In this document: positions 55,557 through 64,000 of the stretch, one piece after another | How the letters are laid out: every line of letters starts with the position of its first letter | Position numbering within the stretch: position 1 is the first letter of the stretch | Assembly (NCBI RefSeq): GCF_000006405.1 | Contig: NW_003203299.1 | Location: 24,035 to 88,034, forward strand | Direction: 5' to 3' | Source: Perkinsus marinus ATCC 50983 | Taxonomy: Eukaryota > Perkinsozoa > Perkinsida > Perkinsidae | Length of the DNA: 64,000 nucleotides | The notes under the pieces: model-generated | What the model was told of the DNA's origin: nothing | Database searches by the model: none | What the model saw: only the letters and a program-made list of their open reading frames with translations | Position numbers and translations under genes: made by a program

Positions 55557-56949
55557 CGATCGCAAGCACAGCTAGGCCCACAGACATCCAACGATACGGA
55601 TCAGGAACGCCAAATATATCAAGATCGGGTCCACCGAGACTGAATATGATTCCGGCAGTAAAAACATAAACCATTATATGGTACAGGCAAGCGAGGACCG
55701 CAACGACAAACATTATCACGAACCGGTTCCTCATGATGTGGGTCATTCGCAGACACAATCCCAACACAAGTGGCGTTCTGCATGCTAATAGTATGATCGC
55801 CACCGAAGCGTCACGGACGAGCACGTAAGCGGGTAGTCTATCAGAAGGCGTCCCATGACTCGAAGAGATGGAGAGGACGGCCGCGATATGTGGAGCAATC
55901 AGGCTGACGTATGGGAACACCAGGAGCGCGAGAGCTTGCGGGACTAGAATATGCTGCCGTGACCAATTTCGTAAGAACATCGTGCGAACATTTCTTTCGA
56001 ATTCTTGCTCCGAACCGTACCAACCTTCGACTATACCTGTTAACAGTTTCCGGTCGCTATCCCACGAACATTCTGCCGATGCAACGCAGAGAGACTTCAG
56101 TTGAGCAATGAGAGCAGACTGGGCAGGTATAAAATATAATAGGACAAGCAGACACAGAGCAAAAGTTTCCAAAATTTCAATCGACAATTCGAAATACACA
56201 GTGCACCATTGTCGAGGATAGTCTATGGGTAAAACTTCGCCAAATAATCTCACAATGAGGAGGATACCGATCTCGCAGATCGTTACGTAGACGAAAAATC
56301 TGAAGTGTGGAACAGATATCAGACGAGTCGATCTGTCACTGTGGATACGTAGATAACAAGCCAGTTCGAAGACACACCAAAGTCTAGAAAAGTAGTTCGG
56401 GGTCCAGAGGATGAGGAGTTGCTTCGACTTTGTAAGGAACCTGTCCATGTTGTATATTCCCTGCTTCTTAGCACTAGCGTCTCCTTGGGGTATACAACAT
56501 TTGTCGAGGAACACCATCTTCTTATTGCTTCGATTTGGCAAAAGATATCCAAAGAGGATACCCAAGACCATGCCCATGATGCCAAGGGTCTGTACAGCGA
56601 GACAGGCCAATATCTGACGAGATGGTAAAAAATAAACCCCAAATGACAATGCGATAACTGTGACTAGCATGATAATATAACCAATCTTGACATACAACAC
56701 AGTGATAAGTGTAACGTGCTTCCAAAAAGGGCTACCGGACCAAGAGTGGCTCAAGAACACATCCAACTCATCGACAGGCTTAGATAGATCAAAAGTCTCG
56801 TCCGAACCTTCCGCGCCTCGAAACAAACTCCAGTTTCGACTGATTTTACGCATTTCAACACCCCTCAGCGTCGTGAGCTCCGGACCGTAGGTTGATGTTG
56901 AATCGGCATGATAGCTCGCGTATTGCTTTATGCTATCTTTGGAATTCAT
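55537..56949 (-). CDS. TIR-like multi-pass membrane protein, copy 2 (470 aa)
   Basis: Uninterrupted frame from M at 56949. Order: 80-residue cytosolic part; DELDVFLSHSWSGSPF; membrane helices (IGYIIMLVTVIALSFGVYF and the following one); KMVFLDKCCIPQGDA; KQLLILWTPNYFSRLWCVFELA, matching the TIR box with its glutamate; then further helices, including two pairs after a 60-residue soluble segment with EGWYGSEQEFERNV. It is a paralogue of 41777-43306 with the same layout. The C-terminus ends abruptly (IGLTVNC) because a hairpin scar at 55535-55556 changes the frame; copy 1 continues 16 residues further. Function unknown, membrane-bound. Confidence 0.7.
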   Translation of the reverse strand: MNSKDSIKQYASYHADSTSTYGPELTTLRGVEMRKISRNWSLFRGAEGSDETFDLSKPVDELDVFLSHSWSGSPFWKHVTLITVLYVKIGYIIMLVTVIALSFGVYFLPSRQILACLAVQTLGIMGMVLGILFGYLLPNRSNKKMVFLDKCCIPQGDASAKKQGIYNMDRFLTKSKQLLILWTPNYFSRLWCVFELACYLRIHSDRSTRLISVPHFRFFVYVTICEIGILLIVRLFGEVLPIDYPRQWCTVYFELSIEILETFALCLLVLLYFIPAQSALIAQLKSLCVASAECSWDSDRKLLTGIVEGWYGSEQEFERNVRTMFLRNWSRQHILVPQALALLVFPYVSLIAPHIAAVLSISSSHGTPSDRLPAYVLVRDASVAIILLACRTPLVLGLCLRMTHIMRNRFVIMFVVAVLACLYHIMVYVFTAGIIFSLGGPDLDIFGVPDPYRWMSVGLAVLAIGLTVNC

Positions 56950-57083
56950 ACAAAATACTCAACAGATAACACCTTCGAAAATCCAACTTCGACAGTATAT
57001 ACAATACGGATACAGTCTTATAGGCTCCCCACACACGCAATCCATCAAACTGTGGCAAAGAATCACTGATTACATTAACCCAA

Positions 57084-58766
57084 GTATCGAGTCATGCGGG
57101 GATATTGCGGACGTGGTAGTTCAGACGATACCGTACATGCAGGAAACCGCAACGCTAGCAAGAATAAGTCGACAGGCTCACAAATCTGCGAAAACTGGAA
57201 TTGATTCAAACGACTGCGCATCAGCCAACAGCGTGATGATGAAGTCAGAACGAAACTGTGGAGCTTTCTCAATTGTAACCAATACACGGTTGGCTTCTGT
57301 CGAGCAGTGGAGGTTTCGTGGTGATTTTCGGCCTTCCCAGTACAAGCGACCTCTTTCTCGTTAACTTCGCCTCAAGACTGAGTTTGGATCACTCTCGAGC
57401 AGCTTAAGCCATGGGGGCCCGAATTTGATTTGCTCGTGCAATACTGATGATGGAGTCGCCCCATTTTCTCCACCAAAACCTACATGAAAAGCTTTCACCT
57501 GGAAAAAACGATAAAGGGGCAATCTTCGGGCACCAAGGCGCCCATTTCTCCATGGCAGCTATAGAATTATCGAATATGCCGATTTTGAAGTGATGCACGA
57601 CTGCTCAGCACTGTTAGAACTCATTATGAAACCGATACTGATACCGCATCTAGATTATCACTACAGTATCCGCAAGTGTTACTTCAGTGGAGTAACTTCA
57701 CGGACGAGATATCAGTGCTGTCACCGGCGTGCGGAGAATTCACATGGTGTGCGAATACATCGATAGCATCCCCTCTCCGTCGGAGAAAGTACAGTATATA
57801 GAACGAATATCAACGAACAGACAACAATGAACTCAGTTCATTGAACTGGTTAATGTAGTAGATACAGCCGATGTGTTGCGCTCCGGCGTTATTATTGGCG
57901 CACGGTGCTTCCACGCAGTGACGTGACGCCATGTAGTCGTCACGTAATCCAATTTTTTCTGCCAGTCGGTAAGGTCGGTAGACATTTTACTCAGCATGTG
58001 AAGAGGCCATCTCAACATCCGTAGACTACCACGACGTGCACCAACTCCGCTCCGCTGGCAGCGGAGCACAGCGGATCGAGACGAGACAATTCCAGTATAA
58101 AACCGATGGATTTTTCTACGCCTCAATCACATTTTGATCCCAAATTGGGAGACATTGAATGTCTGCTAGCCATACCGACTGGCATAACACACTGTGTTAA
58201 ACATAGGTCTCGTGAATTACACTTGCCTAGAGGTCATAACCACTTACACCCTCCCGTATAAACAGGAACTCGCCTCGCGTTGGCAAATCATCCGAAGGAT
58301 CAGACGACGTGCTACACAGGCCGCCGGTTGATCATCAACCGTTGATGTTCCAAACTTCCGCATTCTGATGAGCTCCTTGACACTAACTGGCACGAAGCGG
58401 AATCTCAATACCTATCTATAAACGATCCATTACAGGATGAACGTATCCTCATCTACCAGCTGTTCGATTAGGGTGAAAAGTTTGAGTGATTTAGTTACGG
58501 GCTAACCTGCACACGAGGAAGGTATAATCGTTCGGCCTGGAAGACCATCCTTGGATATGCTGAGTATAACGGCATATCCAACGTAACTATGGTCTAGTAT
58601 AACAGTTAATAACTGTTATACTAGACCATAGTTATATAGTATAACTATCAGTTATACTATAATCGCGTCGTATCAGGTCACAAAATACGGTTGAACATTT
58701 CTAGGGCAGAGTGAGGCTCGTTTAGTCTAGAAACAGATACAGTATCGCATAAACAAGGATAAAGTT
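57084..58766. other. Repeat-derived region rich in hairpin scars
   Basis: No gene is firmly seen. Scars: 57680-57701 (TACTTCAC, one mismatch), 57827-57848 (ATGAACTG, exact), 58185-58206 (TAACACAG, one mismatch), 58326-58347 (GGTTGATG, exact). A perfect hairpin with 25-bp arms around a single A lies at 58584-58634. A plus-strand frame 56930-57364 has no domain. Confidence 0.7.
58584..58634. repeat. Perfect 25-bp-arm hairpin with 1-nt loop
   Basis: Arms 58584-58608 and 58610-58634, centre A at 58609. Followed by smaller TATAACT-type inverted repeats to 58661. The longest perfect arm in the window. Confidence 0.95.
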
Positions 58767-59314
58767 TTAACTGCTATGTGCCAAGCACATTGTGCTTGAA
58801 CTAGTCTCGGCTTTATCTATGCACTGTGCTCCATCCCAATGGAGGTCCCAATTGTAAGCAACGACGCGATCGACGAGGCGCTGCCCGAAGAGCTTATTAT
58901 CCGAACTCGTCTTGAAGAGCATATTCCGAACGCGCTGTGATCTCGAGTGTAGCGCTTCACCCGATTGCTCAGAAGACACACCAAGACGTGCATCTTTTTC
59001 TACGAGACAATTCATCTCATATTCCAACAATAAGTCTGCCGCATGGTCGCAAAGGATATGAACTTTGAGCTCCAAAGTTTGGGGGTCCAGGATAGGTGCG
59101 TTCGCTCCTCTACGAGGCGGAAACTATCTATCGACTTCCTGCAACCATGTGCCCCTTTCAGTCCCAAACATTTACCCTTCATGATCTTGAGCGCTTCCAG
59201 CGCAGCTACTATAGACTGCTTTGAAAAGTGAAATAGGATCTTGTCTCCAGCTACAGCGTCAAGCAATCGAGAGCAGTTGTTCCCCTCAAGGTCTACGTGG
59301 AAGTACACAGACCG

Positions 59315-59336
59315 ACGGGAACTTCCCGTCGGGAAG
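59315..59336. repeat. 14-bp hairpin scar, target ACGGGAAG (exact)
   Basis: ACGGGAA, CTTCCCGT, CGGGAAG. It sits between two frames of the transposon-like gene. Confidence 0.95.
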
Positions 59337-60028
59337 CGCATGACACTAGTGCTCTTCCATGCCGTTTGAACAAGTTATTTTCCCCTCACGAGTTGTAGAG
59401 GAGCAACAGTTTTCCTAGAGGCTTTACGGTAGAGCTTCTTAGTAATACCCAGTAGTAAATGTAGGCGTGATAAGGACAAGACCTCCATGGGGGATTCCTT
59501 ACATACAACTAGAGGACCATCGATAACACTATGCAAGCCCTCTACCTTATCTTCTGAATGAATCTTCCATGACCTACCGAGACCTGGCTTACCAGTAGAT
59601 GCAGTGTCTCTCTGGCAGCAGTGAAATGGGCAAGGATTCTTGGAAGAGACAGACTGGATCCCAACCATCATCGCTGCAACCTTGAGATCACATGCCACCT
59701 GGATTGGAAACTTTCTGTCAAATAAGGAGCGAAGAGACTTGTAATGGAAAAGAACCTCTAGTTTCGATCAAGTTTCTGCAGCCTGGGTCACAACTCTCAC
59801 GAAGTTCTTGAGAACACTGTTCGGACTAAGGATGCAAGCTGCTTCGTCATCCACCTCTGAAACATTCAGAAACTACTAACCGCCATCCACTTGTGGTTTT
59901 AGCTTCCGAGTCTTGTCAGACAAGATTCCGTCTCATTAGCAGCGATGATATTGAGCAGCTCGTGTACATCTGCCCAAACGTCAGCCGAGTCGAGATCGGG
60001 TTTGAACCGCTTTCACGTTGTAGTGCCT

Positions 60029-60050
60029 AATCTTCTGAAGATTATCTTCA
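60029..60050. repeat. 14-bp hairpin scar, target AATCTTCA (exact)
   Basis: AATCTTC, TGAAGATT, ATCTTCA. Confidence 0.95.
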
Positions 60051-60407
60051 ATACAATACAGGAGACCAAACACTTCCCACTTTCCCTCCAACGCGGCCAT
60101 GACTTCATCGGCCGGGAAACTTATAGCGTCGCGGCGCAATATTATATTGCCAATATACGGCCGAGCTTATACGAGGCCCTCCGACCGAGGCCAAGATGCC
60201 CCAAGCGGAGCAGGTCTCTGGCTGACTTGTTGCTGAGCTCGCCAGTACAGAAGCCAGCAGGACCATCTGGCTGTGCAGAGAGGCACCTAGGGAGTGATGG
60301 GTGCCAACTCGAACCCCTGTTGGTATAGGCGTGGAAGACGATACCGACCCCTGTTCGAGGGTTTCCGATAGGCGCCTCTTCAACGTTGTGTCAAGACACC
60401 CGCGTGC

Positions 60408-60429
60408 CTCGGCAGTGCCGAGTCGGCAC
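60408..60429. repeat. 14-bp hairpin scar, target CTCGGCAC (exact)
   Basis: CTCGGCA, GTGCCGAG, TCGGCAC. A second scar with one mismatch follows at 60482-60503, and another at 60838-60859 (target CTGTATAG, one mismatch). Confidence 0.95.
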
Positions 60430-60830
60430 GCTCTACAAACAGTCGACCTGCTTCAGCGTTCTTCTTAACCTTCATAATCTCCCTGCGATTCGCAGGCTGC
60501 GATGATGATGTCGTGGCAATCATCCGAAACACGGCCACATTCGTCACACAGGAGCTTCACTGGAGGCTGCTCTAGCGGTCTCCCCACTTTGGGAGAACTG
60601 GAGTGGCATCGAGTTAGTGTGTTGTTCTTCGGGTTAGAGTACACTCGACACACCCAACAACGGCTATCTTGGGAGCATAGTCGAGACTTGCGTGTAGTGA
60701 TTGCATCACAGTCAAAGCGCAGTGGACCGATCATCGATGAGGTGCCGCTTCTGTTCATTCCACTATCCGTAGCGGATCTCGTCAGCGGCGGCTTCTTCCA
60801 GTTCGATGAGACGCCTTCTACAAGCGTCAC

Positions 60831-62515
60831 ACATACTCTGTATACTATACAGAGTATAGGTTATTGAGAATCTCAATTTGAGATGGTACTCATCAGCAGT
60901 TGCAGATACTTCACGTGGGGTTTCCAGCTTGGATTCATTTCTCATGATATTCGGCCCGAATGGGTCGGGAGAGGAATTCTGATAAATTTGGATGGTGTAC
61001 GGGGGGCCGGTACCTCAAAATCCTCAAAACCCTGATCCTCACATCCATCCTATCTTCGGCTACTCATCACCACGCAATAAACTATCTACTACAAAATACA
61101 TGGTCAGGTAAAAGAAAAGCAACGCGTCGTGGACTAGGTACGCGTGTGCCGATTGTGTAGGCTCTACAGTCGGCCATGAAGAAACTTTTAGGCTCCTCGG
61201 ATAGGATCTGAGTACGCATAATGGCCACCAGTGACAATGCACTGTCCGACAGTGCACTGTGACCTCTATATTGGGTTTTGCCTTTCTTCGGAGAGTAAAA
61301 TATGAACTTCTATCCTTAGCGGCGAACGATATGTCTATGTCGGATGACTTCGTAGCTATTCGCCTAAGCAAACCTACGAGTTTGCCCAAAGGCGAGACAA
61401 TCCTTCGTTGCTGCTCGTGTTACAGAAACTCCTTACTACCCCGTAGAGGCTATGAAAATAAGTACGGATCTGCGCTCGATGCTTAAGCTTCGGATATCCA
61501 AATATTCGGTGGTCTGTCCACGACAGACTGTCCTATGAGTGACAAGAGTTGCAACTCACCGAAGGCTTACGCAGATAGATTCGAGATAGAAGCGATAGCG
61601 TGCCGTCAGGCCTTGCCAGATTTCAGAGTCACTACTCTGAAAACGAGAATAATCGGGAGTGATTGTACCTAATCATCATAACCATGTAGTACTAGCTCTT
61701 CCTGGACCCAAGTGTTGAAGTTGATCGCGAATCGGGAGCCGCCCAGTCCGCAATCACAAATAGGGAGATGAGCTCTTACCGACACGAGCTAGAGCTCTTA
61801 TCTCCTGGATATCTTAGGGGTTGGTCATGAGAGTTCCGCGCATACATGGGTGAGAATTGCCCATTATTACCTTTTATCGTCATTATGCCCGATAACGCTT
61901 TAGGCGGCGCCTAGGTCGTTATAAATATGATCATCATACTATTTCAACATCAATGGTTGAACTTCAACCAGCTAGATTCAACCTCAAGATGAATCTAGTT
62001 GGTCAGTACTGTTTGATGATCAGCTTCTGGCGCTTTTCGTACGGGAAGTGGTCTATCTTCTTTGGGGTTGGGTCTCGCGTCACAACTTCAATGGCGCTAC
62101 GCAACTTGCGTAACGCAAGCCATCGTTGATTCTCATGTCGCATTCTGACTGTCGAAAAATTATGGCAGCGCCCATGGATTAGAAGGCACCAACTCGAATT
62201 ATATTGCGATTTGAGCAGGTTTACGTCAAGTTTCAGTCATGTTGATATTCATTCGTTCCGAACGAATCTTCCATACTGCCATTTAATGGCAGCCATTATC
62301 TACCAGATCGTATGAACGAGTTTACCATCCCCGCCGCGGTGACCTCCTCGAAAAAATGGTAACCTTGCTTCACGATAGAGGCATAGATCAAACCGAGGTC
62401 TATCGTCAATGGCAGGTCGTTGGTGTTCCTACTTGGAATAACTTCCAGATCAATCACATAAAGCTCCTATGAAGAAACCCTGTAATTTAGATGGTGTAAC
62501 CAAAATGATTTTTCC
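60831..62515. other. Scarred region without a recognised gene
   Basis: Minus-strand frame 61389-61060 may belong to the transposon remnant. Scars at 62098-62119 (TACGCAAG, exact) and 62277-62298 (TGCCATTA, exact); looser inverted repeats at 61238-61256, 61765-61805 and 61950-62010. Confidence 0.55.
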
Positions 62516-62833
62516 ATGGAGAGTAAGTCTCTTAATCAAGTTTTCTCGGTGAATCAAGGCGAAGCAGATGCTAAAGCTGTCAAGGTTGTTATTGAGGGCT
62601 ACTCGTTAACTCATTGTGATGATATTCGCGAGCTTAAAATATTTTTCTCTGATGTTCTTTTTGTCCCTGGCATACGCGTGTTTGATGAGACTGTTCGACT
62701 CTCAAGAACTGCACAGCGTCTTTCGAATTATATCAGTGATAGCTTATTGAGTGTCTTTATTTTCTATTTTATCTGGAAGAAGAGGGCGTGTGAGATGGGG
62801 TCACACAAATATCTGTGTGGTCCATCACGTTAG
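62516..62833 (+). CDS. Uncharacterised 105-residue frame
   Basis: ATG to stop without introns. Wording such as EADAKAVKVVIEGYSLTHCD then DIRELKIFFSDVLFVPGIR looks protein-like, with a hydrophobic segment (SLLSVFIFYFIW) near residue 85. No family is recognised; it could be an exon of a longer gene or a chance frame. Confidence 0.3.
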   Translation: MESKSLNQVFSVNQGEADAKAVKVVIEGYSLTHCDDIRELKIFFSDVLFVPGIRVFDETVRLSRTAQRLSNYISDSLLSVFIFYFIWKKRACEMGSHKYLCGPSR

Positions 62834-63493
62834 TTGTCCACTAGGTTCGGAAGCTATAAACGTATTCCGTATGAGGAACTACTAAAGTGGAACAACGAAT
62901 CTTTATTTTGCTAGCTCTTAAATGTCGAGTTCTAGAGGTTTAGGACCCCCTGCCCACATCCAACCCGAAACCCGAACAAGTGTTGTGCTTTCAACAGGAT
63001 ATTAGTTTTATACCTCGCAGCTGCAGGCCCGGTTATTATTACACTAATCAAGTTCTAAAAGCCCGTCACCTAGGATGTTGCATCCTCGGATGAAATCTTC
63101 ATCACGAAGATACTTGTGCGCGCAGCTCCAAGTCCTTCTCAGTTATAATTTAGAAGTGGGAAGGCAACTGAAAGAACATTCACAACTACAGCGACACAAC
63201 ATAACCTCATCTACGGTGACTCAACTCTGATACTTACCCCATTGTAATTCCCCCTCAACGCCTCCTTTAGAATATTGGGCGCGGTTCTTCAAACCGACAA
63301 CACAACTCGTGCCCCTATTCCGCGTTTCAGTTGTACTGCACAACACGGGGGGTTCTTTCAGGAAATACCAATGGATAGACTACGGAGACTACAGATTACG
63401 AATAGATGGACTATGACACGACTATAGAGCATCCAAAAGTCCCAGTTGAAGTTTTGAAGTCCCCAACCTTCTCAATTTCAAACTAGCTTGAAG
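62834..63493. other. 3' flank of the P450 gene
   Basis: No gene is visible. A weak inverted repeat (AGGATGTTGCATCCT) at 63072 resembles an old hairpin scar but has several mismatches. Confidence 0.4.
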
Positions 63494-64000
63494 CTATGTG
63501 GAGACTTCCATGGTTAAATAAAAGTTTCGAGGGTGCATGATGAGAACAGAAGCATACTTAACCTCAGCTGTGGAGCCCTCAGCAAGTCTTATATTTTTGA
63601 AGTGACGAAGTAATCTGGAGATGTATACCAACATCGTCTTCATCGCCAAGTGTCTTCCGGGACACTTCCTAGGCCCGTACCCGAAACTCATAAAATCACG
63701 GTACTCACGAGGATCGATATTTTCACCATCTTTGGTGAGCCAACGTTCTGGTCTGAAATGGAGGGAGCATTGGATCGAAGGTAAATACCTCCGTAACGGC
63801 CTCTTTGAGACCTGGTCTTACTTGAAGTCTGCTCCATCCTCACGTGATTCCAGCAGCATCTTCTTGAGCATAATCACAACACGTGTTCCTGCGCGAATAG
63901 GCTTGCCCTCGATTTCACAGTCACGCAATGCAGCTACTGGCAACACCGGTCCAGGTAGATTGAGCTGTGAACAAACAAGTCAATAATACTCGCCGACACA
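63494..64000 (-). CDS. Cytochrome P450, C-terminal part
   Basis: Exons (minus) from 63964 to 63822 and from 63752 to 63494, in phase, with a 69-nt intron; more exons lie beyond the window. Landmarks: P-V-A-LRDCEIEGKPIRAGTRV (the strand before the helix preceding the heme), FKPERWL (PERF-type motif), and FGYGPRKCPGRHLA, the heme-binding F-x-x-G-x-R-x-C-x-G with the axial Cys. The frame ends YLTMEVST. P450s are heme monooxygenases, usually bound to the ER membrane; the substrate cannot be told. The N-terminal anchor and I-helix are outside the window. Confidence 0.88.

Larger units (their letters stand above)
55017..57083 (+). repeat. Direct segmental duplication, copy 2
   Basis: Same orientation and order as 45289-47398. 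Differences include the 14-bp scar at 55535-55556 and restored A runs within the gene. Confidence 0.85.
58767..60830 (-). pseudogene. Degenerate transposon-like gene, several frames
   Basis: Successive minus-strand frames: 60830-60465 (Cys-rich, LLCDECGRVSDDCHDIIIAA), 60383-60105, 59698-59375 (DLKVAAMMVGIQSVSSKN, PCPFHCC, LSRLHLLLGITKKLYRK), 59341-59012 (CLGLKGAHGCRKSIDSF), 59075-58767 (LKVHILCDHAADLL, then LGVSSEQSGEALHSR). The pattern 'LK.HIL..H......GV.SEQ.GE.LH' recurs in transposon-related proteins of many eukaryotes; the superfamily is not clear to me. Frames are broken partly by hairpin scars at 59315-59336, 60029-60050, 60408-60429 and 60482-60503. Confidence 0.45.

Noticed and set aside
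45000-62300. CRISPR array or bacterial REP-type repeats as explanation for the many hairpins
   Set aside because: Hairpin sequences are all different, unspaced and rule-bound to their own flanks, so they are not copies of one repeat family.

Overview
The window is nuclear DNA of a protist. Its protein genes are split by very short GT-AG introns (mostly 35-64 nt), it carries a eukaryotic tRNA-Val, and it encodes casein kinase 1, V-ATPase subunit E, ribosomal protein uS12/RPS23, RING/EF-hand, ankyrin, armadillo-like and RS-domain proteins. A SpoVS-domain gene, TIR-like multi-pass membrane proteins and the RING/EF-hand family together point to an alveolate near dinoflagellates, most likely a perkinsid (Perkinsus-like). 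The organism is an inference: no sequence comparison was run. All exon structures were joined by hand from reading frame, splice phase and family pattern.

Layout. 1-615: 5' part of an SLC37-like transporter (-). 1820-6861: 12-exon RING/EF-hand gene (+). 7649-9748: ankyrin gene (+). 10578-15777 and 22066-27928: two arms of a 5-6 kb inverted duplication, each with a CCCH zinc-finger gene and a secreted Cys-rich protein gene. The spacer holds CK1 (-) and V-ATPase E (+). The outer end of the right arm has an intact SpoVS gene; the left arm has only its last exon. 29442-32526: 10-exon armadillo-like gene (+). 33272-33838: RPS23 (-). 35653-39723: 15-exon zinc-knuckle/RS protein (+). 39905-40556: small unknown gene (+). 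41777-43306: intronless TIR-like membrane protein (-). 43993-44065: tRNA-Val. 45289-57083: two direct copies of a second TIR-like gene, one frameshifted and one full but C-terminally altered, around a broken tyrosine-recombinase retrotransposon and a LINE fragment. 58767-60830: transposon-like debris. 63494-64000: C-terminal part of a cytochrome P450 (-).

Two genome-level systems stand out. First, in the gene-rich part (about 2.7-40 kb) nearly every intron longer than about 100 nt contains one or more copies of three short non-autonomous element families (A, B, C, described below). Introns without them are about 35-64 nt. The elements occur in both orientations, sometimes nested.

Second, the repeat-rich part (about 45-62.3 kb) is peppered with palindromic insertions obeying one exact rule. 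An 8-bp target N1-S6-N2 has become N1-S6, then the reverse complement of the whole 8-mer, then S6-N2. The single central base of each hairpin is the complement of the terminal target base. This is the footprint expected if a hAT-type transposase leaves hairpins on donor ends carrying an 8-bp duplication and the hairpins are then opened and joined. About twenty such sites are readable. Several break retrotransposon reading frames that become continuous when the scar is subtracted, and one changes the end of a TIR-like gene relative to its duplicate. No source transposase is visible in the window.
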